Below the pieces are notes generated by a model that saw only the letters and a program-made list of their open reading frames with translations, had not been told where the DNA came from and searched no databases. Shown piece by piece: positions 16,401-24,050 of a stretch of DNA of 64,000 bases (the first letter of the stretch is position 1; every line of letters begins with the position of its first letter). A program made the position numbers and the translations under genes. The stretch covers positions 1 to 64,000 of the forward strand of contig JAGBGK010000077.1 of NCBI GenBank assembly GCA_017936005.1, read 5' to 3'. This DNA comes from Tidjanibacter sp. Lineage in GTDB: Bacteria; Bacteroidota; Bacteroidia; Bacteroidales; Rikenellaceae.

Positions 16401-16442
16401 AACCTCAACACGGGTGTCGTTTTTGACACCCGTGTTGAGGTT
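16401..16442 (+). terminator. Long hairpin after rpiB
   Basis: A perfect 18-bp stem (arms 16401-16418 and 16425-16442) with a loop of G and five T. The T-tract after it is weak, but the stem is strong enough to end the luxS-nucleosidase-rpiB transcript or protect its 3' end. Confidence 0.7.
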
Positions 16443-16722
16443 TCGCATTTATGCAATGCTTGTTGCTAAATAACTTTGGGCCTATTATCTTTACTTTTCA
16501 ATTCTCATCGGCTCGGTGGCGATTGAGTCCCGAGGACCTGTCTGCACGTTACCTTCGCCTCCATCTAGGCAGGCACATTGGGTTCCAACATGTTCAGGCG
16601 CGAGGCAACGAGAATCACGATGGCCACAAGAGCAGCATTTACAAGGGGGCGTTTCATTGGTAGTAGTATGAAAACGTTGCTGTAAAATTACAAAATAAAT
16701 CTTATGATTGCAACAGGTGTGA
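16443..16722. other. Intergenic region with a GC-rich patch and a 30-codon membrane-peptide frame
   Basis: The 435-base gap between rpiB and the ferredoxin gene holds a GC-rich stretch (about 16510-16640) unlike its AT-rich surroundings. On the minus strand 16565-16657 reads ATG to TAG as 30 residues with a basic start (MKRPL), a hydrophobic helix of about 15 residues (AALVAIVILVAS) and a short polar tail. This would suit a small membrane peptide, but there is no clear promoter, so it is only a candidate. I see no other gene here. Confidence 0.3.
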
Positions 16723-16763
16723 AAATAGCAGAGGCGGTACGTTGCGTACCGCCTCTGCTATTT
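16723..16763 (-). terminator. Terminator of the ferredoxin gene
   Basis: A perfect 18-bp stem (arms 16723-16740 and 16746-16763) with a five-base loop, directly downstream of the ferredoxin stop. On the minus strand the 3' arm ends in TTT followed by T. Confidence 0.8.
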
Positions 16764-16785
16764 GATGTTGTTTGTGTCGCTACAA

Positions 16786-16953
16786 TTACAACGAGATAGC
16801 CTCGTTGGGGCAAACCTCTGCGCAAGCACCACACTCAATGCAGGTGTCAGCGTCAATAACATAAACATCACCGGCCGAAATAGCCTCTACGGGGCACTCG
16901 CCAATGCAGCTACCACAAGCTACACATTTCTCGGGATCAATTTTGTAAGCCAT
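16786..16953 (-). CDS. 2[4Fe-4S] ferredoxin
   Basis: A 55-residue electron carrier with two full CxxCxxCxxxCP clusters: CVACGSCIGECP near residues 10-21 and CIECGACAEVCP near residues 38-49. It is the small clostridial type and would accept electrons from ferredoxin-linked oxidoreductases such as KorAB, encoded elsewhere in this window. Coding density, the TATATTTG box at 16995 and the terminator make this a confident gene despite its size. Confidence 0.97.
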   Translation of the reverse strand: MAYKIDPEKCVACGSCIGECPVEAISAGDVYVIDADTCIECGACAEVCPNEAISL

Positions 16954-16994
16954 AATCTCTATTGGTTAAAAAAGTTTAATGTTGTTTGTTAGGG

Positions 16995-17023
16995 CAAATA
17001 TAGTTATTTTTTGTTACTCCCAA
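16995..17023 (-). promoter_or_regulatory. Ferredoxin promoter
   Basis: Minus-strand TTG (17021-17023), an 18-base spacer and TATATTTG (16995-17002). The -33 box abuts the end of serS. Confidence 0.6.
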
Positions 17024-17026
17024 CCA

Positions 17027-18304
17027 TTATTTACCATTAATTATACCAAATTTTGTGTAGGGACGCAAAACCTCGGGCACCACAATACCATCCTCTGTCT
17101 GGTTGTTCTCCAACAATGCTGCCACAATACGAGGCAATGCAAGCGAACTACCATTAAGCGTGTGAGCAAGCGCGGTCTTCTTACCCTCCGAGCGGTAGCG
17201 GAGTTTGAGTCGGTTGGCCTGGAAACTCTCGAAGTTCGACACGCTCGACACTTCGAGCCAGCGGCCCTGTGCTGCCGAGTAGACCTCAAAGTCGTAGGTA
17301 AGGGCCGAAGTAAAGCTCATATCGCCACCACACAGCCTAACAATACGATAGGGCAAGCCCAAGCCGGCAACCAACTTCTCCACGTGGGCTACCATCTGAT
17401 CAAGAGCCTCATAGGAGGTGTCGGGGTGGTTGATGCGCACAATCTCCACCTTGTCGAATTGGTGCAAGCGATTCAAACCACGCACATCCTTACCATAGGA
17501 GCCGGCTTCCCTACGGAAGCAGGGGGTGTAGGCAGTAAGACGAATGGGGAGCTCCTTCTCGTCCACGATGCAATCACGATAGATGTTCGTTACGGGCACC
17601 TCGGCGGTGGGAACCATATAGAAGTTGTCAGCCGTAGCGTGGTACATCTGTCCCTCTTTGTCGGGCAACTGTCCGGTACCGAAGCCCGAAGCCTCGTTGA
17701 CCATAATTGGAGGCAGCACCTCCATATAACCGGCCTCGATGTTCTGGTCGAGGAAGTAGGTAATCAGCGCCCTCTGCAAGGCTGCGCCCTTACCTTTATA
17801 TACAGGGAAACCTGCACCTGTGAGTTTCACACCCAACTCGAAGTCGATGATATCATATTTGGAGGCCAACTCCCAGTGGGGCAGTGCGCCCTCGCCGAGC
17901 ACAGGAATCTCGCCACCCTGCTTCACCACCACGTTATCCTCAGCAGTACGTCCCTCGGGGACGATGGCTGCTGGGAAATTGGGGAGTGAAACGATAAGTG
18001 CGTTGAGTTTCTCGGTCGTCTCTTTGAGCTGTGCATCGAGTGTTTTGCTCTCCTCTTTGAGTTGTGCGGTACGACTCTTAATAGCCTCTGCCTCCTCACG
18101 TTTACCTTGTGCGAAGAGTGCGCCTATCTGTTTTGCAGCGGCGTTCTGCTCTGCAAGGTTTTTGTCCAATGTCTGCTGTTGCTCTTTACGAGCGTCGTCG
18201 AGTGCACAAATTTGGTCGATGGTTGCTGCTGCATCCACGCCTTTCACCGCCAAACGGGCGATTGCGAACTCCTTGTCATCACGAATTTGCTTTAATGTAA
18301 GCAT
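17027..18304 (-). CDS. serS: Seryl-tRNA synthetase
   Basis: Class II aminoacyl-tRNA synthetase of 425 residues. The N-terminal antiparallel coiled-coil arm that grips the long variable loop of tRNA-Ser spans about residues 25-110. The catalytic core follows: GAGFPVYKGKGAALQRALI (motif 1 region), TAEVPVTN, CFRREAGSYGKDVRGLNRLHQF (motif 2) and NGSSLALPRIVAALLENNQ (motif 3). Start at the ATG at 18304 (MLTLKQIRDDKEF), the usual family start. The frame runs 87 codons further upstream but crosses the divergent promoter and gives unrelated sequence. Confidence 0.97.
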   Translation of the reverse strand: MLTLKQIRDDKEFAIARLAVKGVDAAATIDQICALDDARKEQQQTLDKNLAEQNAAAKQIGALFAQGKREEAEAIKSRTAQLKEESKTLDAQLKETTEKLNALIVSLPNFPAAIVPEGRTAEDNVVVKQGGEIPVLGEGALPHWELASKYDIIDFELGVKLTGAGFPVYKGKGAALQRALITYFLDQNIEAGYMEVLPPIMVNEASGFGTGQLPDKEGQMYHATADNFYMVPTAEVPVTNIYRDCIVDEKELPIRLTAYTPCFRREAGSYGKDVRGLNRLHQFDKVEIVRINHPDTSYEALDQMVAHVEKLVAGLGLPYRIVRLCGGDMSFTSALTYDFEVYSAAQGRWLEVSSVSNFESFQANRLKLRYRSEGKKTALAHTLNGSSLALPRIVAALLENNQTEDGIVVPEVLRPYTKFGIINGK

Positions 18305-18335
18305 AGGAAAATGGGTTTTTACGAATAATATGCCA

Positions 18336-18363
18336 CAAATATACCAATTTTTTTCTATCTTTG
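18336..18363. promoter_or_regulatory. Divergent -7 elements for serS and the glutaminyl cyclase
   Basis: TATATTTG on the minus strand (18336-18343) faces serS, and TATCTTTG on the plus strand (18356-18363) faces the cyclase gene. They are 12 bases apart in an 82-base intergenic gap. Confidence 0.6.
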
Positions 18364-18386
18364 TAAATATTAGAGTGACCTTTTTT

Positions 18387-19220
18387 ATGAAACACACAAT
18401 ATTTACACTCATATTTCTCTCTTGTACGTTGGTGTATGGTTGCGGTGCAGGGCCCAAAAAGCCGAAAAAAAACATTACACACTCGGCACAAACCACCGCC
18501 TCGGATGGAAGAGTTGTGCCAGCGAGGTATGGTTTCCGTGTGGTAGCCGAACTACCCCACTCCACTTCGGCCTACACGCAAGGTTTGCAATGGGAGGATG
18601 GTGTTTTCTACGAGGGTACGGGCCTAAATGGCAGGTCAGAATTGAGGATTGTAAACCCTGCCACGGGCGAGGCAGTCAAGAGTGTATCGTTGGAACGCAA
18701 ATATTTTGGCGAGGGAATTACCATACTTGGCGACAAGATATACCAACTCACTTGGACAGCAGGCAAGGCTTTTGTGTATGACAAGGCTACCCTGCGTAAG
18801 GTTGGCGAATTCTCCTACGAGGGCGAAGGCTGGGGCATAACCACCGATGGCAAAAGCCTCTACATCTCCGATGGCACCGACCGCATCGTGGTTCGCAATC
18901 CACAAACCTTCCAGGCGGAGCGCACTATTGAGGTGCGTGTGGCGGGCCGTAAAATTAGCATGCTCAACGAGTTGGAGTGGATTGATGGCGAGATTTGGGC
19001 CAACGTATATATGACCGACCAGATTGTGCGCATCAACCCCGAGAGTGGCGCAGTTGTGGGCATCGTGGACCTCACAGGATTGCAAGCCCCCTCCGACAAG
19101 AGGTGGCAGGATGATGTCCTTAACGGTATCGCCTACAACCCCGCAACGAAAGCACTCTTTGTTACGGGCAAAAATTGGAATAAAGTTTACCAAATAGAAC
19201 TCACAAAGGATGGAGATTAA
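18387..19220 (+). CDS. Glutaminyl-peptide cyclotransferase (lipoprotein)
   Basis: 277 residues with a lipoprotein signal peptide ending in LVYGC, so it is anchored in the envelope. The mature part is the five-bladed propeller of plant- and Bacteroidota-type glutamine cyclotransferases: STSAYTQGLQWEDGVFYEGTGLNGRSEL (key residues), YFGEGITILGDKIYQLTW, GEGWGITTDGKSLYISDGT, ISMLNELEWIDGEIWANVY and VLNGIAYNPATKALFVTGK. It converts N-terminal glutamine of exported proteins to pyroglutamate. Its last codons overlap the start of the M20 gene by 11 bases. Confidence 0.93.
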   Translation: MKHTIFTLIFLSCTLVYGCGAGPKKPKKNITHSAQTTASDGRVVPARYGFRVVAELPHSTSAYTQGLQWEDGVFYEGTGLNGRSELRIVNPATGEAVKSVSLERKYFGEGITILGDKIYQLTWTAGKAFVYDKATLRKVGEFSYEGEGWGITTDGKSLYISDGTDRIVVRNPQTFQAERTIEVRVAGRKISMLNELEWIDGEIWANVYMTDQIVRINPESGAVVGIVDLTGLQAPSDKRWQDDVLNGIAYNPATKALFVTGKNWNKVYQIELTKDGD

Positions 19221-20415
19221 GTGGCTCACAGACGAGGTGCTGGGCGATTACGTCGGCCTTGTGAACAGATACTACGGGTTGCACTCACACCCCGAACTCT
19301 CCTTTGCCGAATACCACACGGCCGAGCAGATTGTTGCACACCTACGCTCCCGCGCCATTGAGTGTTGGCCCATAGCCGGCACGGGCGTGTTGGCTAAGAT
19401 TGTGGGCACGGCCCCCGACGCCAACCCACAGAGGGCCATTGTGTTGCGTGCCGACATTGACGCACTGCCCATTGCGGAGCAGAGTGCATCACCCTCGCCC
19501 TCGCAGCGAGAGGGAGTGATGCACGCTTGCGGCCACGACCTCCACACCACCGTTCTGTTGGGTGCGCTTGCCACCCTCGCTCGACACAGCGACAAATTTG
19601 GGTGTACCATCTTCGGTCTCTTCCAACCCGGAGAGGAACTTAACCCTGGGGGTGCAACAATGGTGTTGGCTGAAAATCCATTTGAGGGCTATGAGGTGGT
19701 GGCTTTTGTTGGCGAACACGTCGAGCCCACCCTGCCTACGGGCACCATTGGTATCTGCTCGGGTAGATATATGGCCGCTTGCGACGAGTTGCACATAACC
19801 ATCAAGGGTCACGGTGGCCACGCTGCTCTGCGTGGTGGCATCGTGGACCCCATTTTGCCCGCTTCGCAACTGATAGAACAACTCTATAAAATACCCACTC
19901 AAAGCCCCGACAAGACCACACCCACAATTCTTTCCATTGGACGCATTGAGGCCCTTGGAGCAACAAACATTGTTCCCGACAATGTCAGTTTACAGGGCAC
20001 GATACGCACCTTCGAGGAGGGATGGCGCAGCGAGGTAAAGAGCCTTGTGAGCGAGTGTTGTAGGCGCATTGAGGCACAATATGGGGTGATGGTTGAGGAG
20101 AACTTCGGCTGTGGCTACCCCGCAGTCTATAACGCCCCTTCGTTGGCCGAGGATGCTGTGGGCTTTTTAACTCTGGCCTTTGGCGAGGGTGCAGTGGAGA
20201 GGCTTGGCATAAGGCCCACGGGCGAGGACTTTGGCTACTACACCGAGCGTTACCCATCACTCTTCTACCGCTTGGGTGTGGGATATGTGGACGACGATTT
20301 TGTGGCCGCCCGTGCAGGCGCGCTCCACACCGCTTCTTTCTGCCCCGACACCAAAGCCATCGGCCACGGAGTGGTCACAATGGTGCTGTTGGCACTACAC
20401 TTTGCTGATAGATAG
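19210..20415 (+). CDS. M20-family amidohydrolase (N-acyl amino acid or peptide)
   Basis: 401-residue cytoplasmic zinc hydrolase. Metal and catalytic motifs are HPELSFAEYHT, LRADIDALPI, HACGHDLHTTVLLGAL, LFQPGEELNPGGA, and EHVEPTLPTGTIG with its ligand His. GHGGHAA marks the dimerisation/lid domain, and the last metal His is in GALHTASF. This is the hippurate hydrolase/N-acyl-amino-acid amidohydrolase branch. The exact substrate is not readable. The gene overlaps the glutaminyl cyclase by 11 bases, implying coupled translation and perhaps joint handling of modified peptides, which is inference. Confidence 0.92.
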   Translation: MEIKWLTDEVLGDYVGLVNRYYGLHSHPELSFAEYHTAEQIVAHLRSRAIECWPIAGTGVLAKIVGTAPDANPQRAIVLRADIDALPIAEQSASPSPSQREGVMHACGHDLHTTVLLGALATLARHSDKFGCTIFGLFQPGEELNPGGATMVLAENPFEGYEVVAFVGEHVEPTLPTGTIGICSGRYMAACDELHITIKGHGGHAALRGGIVDPILPASQLIEQLYKIPTQSPDKTTPTILSIGRIEALGATNIVPDNVSLQGTIRTFEEGWRSEVKSLVSECCRRIEAQYGVMVEENFGCGYPAVYNAPSLAEDAVGFLTLAFGEGAVERLGIRPTGEDFGYYTERYPSLFYRLGVGYVDDDFVAARAGALHTASFCPDTKAIGHGVVTMVLLALHFADR

Positions 20416-20455
20416 TAAAAACGATAATAAACGCACAATAAACACCCGTCCGAAG

Positions 20456-21199
20456 ATGATAACCAAAGCCGACATACAATTTGTTCGCAGCCTTCAAGAC
20501 AAGGCCGCCCGCACCGCCAATGGCCTCTTTGTTGCCGAGGGCGACAAGGTCGTGGAGGAGATATTGAGGGAGAAGGCGTGGCGAGTGGAGAGGCTGTTTG
20601 TGCTGGAAGGCAGCCGCATAGGGAGTCCTCAGGCCGAGGTGGTAACGGTGAAGGATATGGAGCGAATGAGTGCTTTCAAGAGCGTACCCAAGTCGCTGGC
20701 GGTGGTGCATATCCCCCAACGCACGCTTGCACCTGCTTCGGCCGACGAACTTGTCATTGCATTGGACGAGGTGCAAGACCCTGGCAACTTGGGGACCATC
20801 ATACGCACAGCGGATTGGTATGGTATTCGCCGCATTGTGTGCACCCCCACCACAGCCGACTGTTGGGGTCCGAAGGTGGTGCAGGCGACTATGGGCGCAC
20901 TGCTGAGGGTAGAGGTTGTTGGGTGCGACTTGGTGGAGTGGCTGAGGGAGGCCCGCAGACGTGGCGTGCCCACCTACGCAACCACCCTTGATGGCGATGA
21001 TATTCATAGGACAACTCTCACGCAGGGAGGTGTGATAGTTATGGGCAACGAGGGCAAGGGTGTGTCTAAGGATGTGCAGGCGGAGGTTGAGCGCAACCTG
21101 TTTATTCCACCGTGGCCGTCGGATAGGAGGGGTAGCGAGTCGCTTAATGTAGCTATTGCCACGGCCATTGTGTGTGAAAATTTCCGTAGGCAGAAGTAG
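20456..21199 (+). CDS. TrmH/SpoU-family RNA 2'-O-methyltransferase
   Basis: 247-residue SPOUT methyltransferase using S-adenosylmethionine. The N-terminal substrate-binding domain includes FVAEGDKVVEEIL. The three knot motifs are ALDEVQDPGNLGTIIRTADWYGI (motif 1, key residues), GGVIVMGNEGKGVS (motif 2) and IPPWPSDRRGSESLNVAIATAIV (motif 3, key residues). Relatives methylate ribose in 23S rRNA or tRNA, and the target nucleotide cannot be read. Start at the ATG at 20456. The upstream extension of the frame lies inside the M20 gene and is not needed. Confidence 0.93.
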   Translation: MITKADIQFVRSLQDKAARTANGLFVAEGDKVVEEILREKAWRVERLFVLEGSRIGSPQAEVVTVKDMERMSAFKSVPKSLAVVHIPQRTLAPASADELVIALDEVQDPGNLGTIIRTADWYGIRRIVCTPTTADCWGPKVVQATMGALLRVEVVGCDLVEWLREARRRGVPTYATTLDGDDIHRTTLTQGGVIVMGNEGKGVSKDVQAEVERNLFIPPWPSDRRGSESLNVAIATAIVCENFRRQK

Positions 21200-21268
21200 T
21201 TTTTCCTCCCACATTGTGGGGTTAATCGAGGAAAAAGTGGTGACAAGAGCAAAAAAGTTGTAATTTTT

Positions 21269-21299
21269 TTTGCGGGAAACAAAAAAGTGCCTATATTTG
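21269..21299 (+). promoter_or_regulatory. tRNA-Gly promoter
   Basis: TTTG (21269-21272), 19 bases and TATATTTG (21292-21299), an almost ideal Bacteroidota promoter. Transcription starts about 40 bases before the mature tRNA. Confidence 0.8.
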
Positions 21300-21344
21300 C
21301 AGTCGCAAAACGGGTTTAGCCCCGTGGAGCATTTTTCAAATAAT

Positions 21345-21417
21345 GCGGAAATAGCTCAGTTGGTAGAGCACAACCTTGCCAAGGTTGGGGTCGCGAGTTC
21401 GAGTCTCGTTTTCCGCT
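21345..21417 (+). tRNA. tRNA-Gly (anticodon GCC)
   Basis: 73-nt tRNA with acceptor GCGGAAA/TTTCCGC, discriminator T, D-arm AGCTCAGTTGGTAGAGC, anticodon loop CTTGCCA giving GCC, and T-arm GCGAGTTCGAGTCTCGT. No CCA is encoded. Its 3' end from 21397 is copied three times downstream. Confidence 0.97.
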
Positions 21418-21426
21418 CAAAATGAG

Positions 21427-21456
21427 AAGGTTGGCTTAATGCCAACCTTTCTTGTT
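21427..21456 (+). terminator. Terminator of tRNA-Gly
   Basis: 9-bp stem AAGGTTGGC/GCCAACCTT with a five-base loop, followed by TCTTGTTTT. It differs in sequence from the terminators that follow the tRNA 3'-end copies. Confidence 0.85.
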
Positions 21457-21550
21457 TTGCATAAATAAGCTCGCACGAAGCGACCCCAATACGCCCCTTT
21501 CAGGGGTCGGGGGTGTAAATATAAATCGCGAGAAATGCACGCGAATGCGG

Positions 21551-21606
21551 GCTCGAGTCTCGTTTTCCGCTCAAACGAAGAAGCAGTCCAAACGGACTGC
21601 TTTTTT
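21551..21606 (+). repeat. tRNA-Gly 3'-end copy 2 with its own terminator
   Basis: Bases 21551-21574 repeat the last 24 bases of the tRNA-Gly region (21397-21420) with one change. A different hairpin follows (AGCAGTCC/GGACTGCT, then six T from 21601). The 96 bases at 21544-21639 recur at 22691-22787 with a single one-base length difference in the T-run. There is no 5' tRNA half, so it is not a functional tRNA. Confidence 0.85.
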
Positions 21607-21704
21607 GTTTGACACGACGGCTCGCACGAAGCGACCCCACGCTCCCCTCTCAGGGGCTGGGGGTGTAAATATAGTTCGCGAGAAATTGCCCGCGAGCATC
21701 GTGG

Positions 21705-21760
21705 GCTCGAGTCTAGTTTTCCGCTCAACACACGAAGGATAGCAAAAGCTATCCTTTTTT
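21705..21760 (+). repeat. tRNA-Gly 3'-end copy 3 with its own terminator
   Basis: Bases 21705-21728 repeat the tRNA 3' end with two changes. A third distinct hairpin follows (AAGGATAGC/GCTATCCTT, then a T-run to 21760). The unit GCTCGCACGAAGCGACCCC lies in the spacer before copy 2 (21469-21487) and before copy 3 (21620-21638), and again after copy 4 (22768-22786). Confidence 0.85.
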
Positions 21761-22145
21761 TGTGCGTTTTGCGGAAGTGTCCGCAACTCTATTTGAACAG
21801 AGACCTAAATAAGGCGGGAAAGAAATAAATTCAGGCGTATGCGGGGTTTTATGTAGCCCAAACATACGCCTAACTCTTTATTCACAACACATCTTTGGAA
21901 GATGCCCAATTTCAGTGCTTTACTTTCAAAAGATTTATTCGCCTTTTTACTCGTAGTTTTTGGGCTTAATTACGATCCTAATGTAGTCTTCTATGTAGGA
22001 TTTTGCAATTTTCGTAAAAATTAGCACTAAAAATCAATCAATTAGAAATTAAGAGACCAACCCTATTGGGTCGGACTTTTTGTTTGGAGTGATACTATAT
22101 AACGACTATTTTGTATATTTGCAAAGTATAAATTACTAAATAGTT
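21761..22145. other. Upstream region of the M50-like gene
   Basis: This 385-base AT-rich stretch has no gene that I can see. It holds a 9-bp inverted repeat (AGGCGTATG at 21833-21841 and CATACGCCT at 21863-21871), an ACCC/GGGT hairpin near 22060, and a -7 box TATATTTG at 22114-22121 that probably drives the M50-like gene. The inverted repeats could be arm sites of a lost integrase, which is speculation. Confidence 0.45.
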
Positions 22146-22670
22146 ATGAGTAGGAGGATTCGTCAATATATCGGTTTGATAGTGGCTGTTGTGTTCTATT
22201 ATGTGATTCACGAGGGTGCACACCTCGCTATGGCACTCGCTTTGGGCGTATTCAAGCAGATCAACATCACTGGTCTCGGCATGCAAATTGATGTTTTTGC
22301 CGAGCAGATGACATCCTCACAGATGGGATGGTTTTGTAGTGTGGGGCCTCTCGCCACATTTGTTATGGGTTGGCTATTGGTTCTCTTTGCGGGTAAGATC
22401 TGTAGCATCAAATCGTCTCTTATACGCACCTGCGCGTGGTACTCATCACTCACAATGCTCATCTTAGACCCACTTTACATAGGAATTTTCTACCGTTGGG
22501 TAGGGGGTGGCGATATGAATGGCATTTCGCTAATTGTTCCCGAGATAGTGGCAGCAGTCGTGGCAACTGTGGTTGGTGTAGTAAATATCATACTTATTTG
22601 GCGAGTACTCTACCCAGCCTACACACGCTCTTTTGATGACGAAAAGAAGAAAGGCATACCTATATTTTAG
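22146..22670 (+). CDS. M50-like membrane metalloprotease
   Basis: 174 residues with five hydrophobic segments. An HExxH zinc motif (HEGAH, residues 22-26) sits in or next to the first helix, as in site-2 proteases of family M50. A second conserved-type segment, TMLILDPLYIG (near residue 109), could supply the third ligand Asp. The protein is short and lacks PDZ domains. The gene is AT-rich compared with its neighbours and lies alone between tRNA-Gly 3'-end copies 3 and 4, as if carried in by integration. The protease family call is an inference from motif and topology. No substrate is suggested by context. Confidence 0.65.
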   Translation: MSRRIRQYIGLIVAVVFYYVIHEGAHLAMALALGVFKQINITGLGMQIDVFAEQMTSSQMGWFCSVGPLATFVMGWLLVLFAGKICSIKSSLIRTCAWYSSLTMLILDPLYIGIFYRWVGGGDMNGISLIVPEIVAAVVATVVGVVNIILIWRVLYPAYTRSFDDEKKKGIPIF

Positions 22671-22690
22671 AAACCTGAAAAAGACTCGCA

Positions 22691-22787
22691 AATGCGGGCT
22701 CGAGTCTCGTTTTCCGCTCAAACGAAGAAGCAGTCCAAACGGACTGCTTTTTTTGTTTGACACGACGGCTCGCACGAAGCGACCCCA
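22691..22787 (+). repeat. tRNA-Gly 3'-end copy 4 (97-base direct repeat of copy 2)
   Basis: Matches 21544-21639 along its whole length apart from one extra T in the terminator T-run. It includes the tRNA 3' end (22698-22721), the same terminator hairpin and the GCTCGCACGAAGCGACCCC spacer. With copies 2 and 3 it brackets the M50-like gene. The remaining bases up to 22880 hold nothing recognisable. Confidence 0.88.
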
Positions 22788-22880
22788 AACCTCCCTTGGA
22801 TAAGGGATGCTCACTATTTGCGGCTAACAGACGTTGAGATAGATTCTCCACTCACAACCCGCAAAAGCACCCACACCAAA

Positions 22881-22924
22881 CAAAAACAACAGCACCGACC
22901 GCAAATGGTCGGTGCTGTTGTTTG
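22881..22924 (-). terminator. Terminator of the fimbrillin operon
   Basis: 15-bp perfect stem (arms 22886-22900 and 22907-22921) with a six-base loop. On the minus strand the T-tract TTTTTG follows. It lies 75 bases beyond the stop of the last fimbrillin gene. Confidence 0.85.
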
Positions 22925-22995
22925 TATCGTATTCCGTGCCTTACACTCTTCTTGGTGTCAGTTCTGCGAGAAAGGCACACCCACAGTGTGGTGTT

Positions 22996-23961
22996 CTATT
23001 TAACTTTGGCCCAGCTGTCAATGGTACCCACCGAGAGTTGCAACTTGTCCTCCACTCCTTCGTTGTCGATTGTTGCGGTGATGTTGTACCTGGTGCCCGA
23101 CTTGTAGATGCGTGCGGGGATTGTGGCGGAGAGAGTTTGTCCCGTTGCGACCACGGTTTTGTTAATCTTCTTGTTGTAGGTTACGGTAACCACCAACTCC
23201 TGACTCACGGGTAGGATCTGACGGCTCTCGACGGTAACCCCACGCTGGTCGCCGGCCAGGAAACCCTCGACACCACCGAACGAGAGCGCGGTGGTGGAGC
23301 TACCCTCCTGCGCCCACGCGGCTCCTGCTACGTCGTAAACGCCCTTTTCGGCCACTCCTGCCACACTAACGCCTGTTACCTCATAGAAGTAGTTGATGTA
23401 GGGATTTGAGCCGTTTTTGACGGTAAATTGGAGCTTTGTGAGGAGGTGAGCGAAGGAGAACTGAACCACGCCCTGCTCCACCCCTCCTGCGTTACCCTCG
23501 ATGGGCACTGCGTGTGCGTTTGTCGAGGCGAAGGATGTCGCGATTAGGAGATCCTTGTTGTCGGCTCCGTCTGCGACGGTGAAGGGTATGGACTGTGGAA
23601 GGGTGTTGGTTGGTGCGGCCTCACCGTCTGCGATAGCCATAAAGACGTAGTCGGAGTTGGGCCTCCAATACCTTGCCTCTTTGTAGCCCCAGGGGGTGGC
23701 GCCGGCCCTGCTTGCCGATGGTGTGGAGACGGTTTCGGCATTGAAGAGCTGCTCTGTTAGGCCGTCACACCTGCAAGCCTCGGTGGCATATACCTTAAAT
23801 TCTTCCACACTTCTGCCACTGCTGAAATCGGCGCGCGTGATGTGGTCGACGTAGGCGTTGCCGAAACCGATAGCCACCTTGGGGCTGCGGTCGACCACCA
23901 CCTCATCGTTGCACGCCACGAGAGCCACAACAGCAACCAGTGCGAAGAGAATTTTTTTCAT
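22996..23961 (-). CDS. Fimbrillin-family lipoprotein (pilus subunit-like)
   Basis: 321 residues. The lipoprotein signal peptide ends LVAC (Cys17), so it is exported and lipidated before assembly. The body fits the fimbrillin (Mfa_like_1/FimA-type) fold: FAHLLTKLQFTV near residue 175 matches the family F-H-LL-K-F signature, and the chain ends with the characteristic DSW (Trp317). An Arg-Ala pair lies at residues 43-44, where Porphyromonas pilins are cleaved by an Arg-specific protease. It is the last gene of the operon and the only one that is a bare fimbrillin, so it is a good candidate for a major or basal pilus subunit. That role is inferred. Confidence 0.85.
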   Translation of the reverse strand: MKKILFALVAVVALVACNDEVVVDRSPKVAIGFGNAYVDHITRADFSSGRSVEEFKVYATEACRCDGLTEQLFNAETVSTPSASRAGATPWGYKEARYWRPNSDYVFMAIADGEAAPTNTLPQSIPFTVADGADNKDLLIATSFASTNAHAVPIEGNAGGVEQGVVQFSFAHLLTKLQFTVKNGSNPYINYFYEVTGVSVAGVAEKGVYDVAGAAWAQEGSSTTALSFGGVEGFLAGDQRGVTVESRQILPVSQELVVTVTYNKKINKTVVATGQTLSATIPARIYKSGTRYNITATIDNEGVEDKLQLSVGTIDSWAKVK

Positions 23962-24003
23962 AACTCTATTGTTATAGAAATAGTTTAATCTTTGTTTTTG
24001 TGA

Positions 24004-24029
24004 CCGGAGGGGAGTTCATCCCCCTCCGG
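24004..24029 (-). promoter_or_regulatory. G-rich hairpin between fimbrillin genes (copy 1)
   Basis: Stem CCGGAGGGG/CCCCTCCGG (24004-24012 and 24021-24029), with no T-tract after it on the minus strand. It lies between the 1034-residue gene and the last fimbrillin. It may set mRNA stability or partial termination. Confidence 0.55.
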
Positions 24030-24050
24030 CCTAATGTTTCTAATCTGTGA

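Noticed and set aside
16500..16600. A cobalamin-type riboswitch suggested by GAGTCCCGAGGACCTGTC-like sequence
   Set aside because: The other conserved boxes of that riboswitch are not present within reach, and no transport or cobalamin gene follows.
21551..22721. Extra tRNA-Gly genes at the repeated 3' ends
   Set aside because: Only the T-arm and acceptor 3' half are present. There is no D-arm, anticodon or 5' acceptor strand, so they cannot fold as tRNAs.
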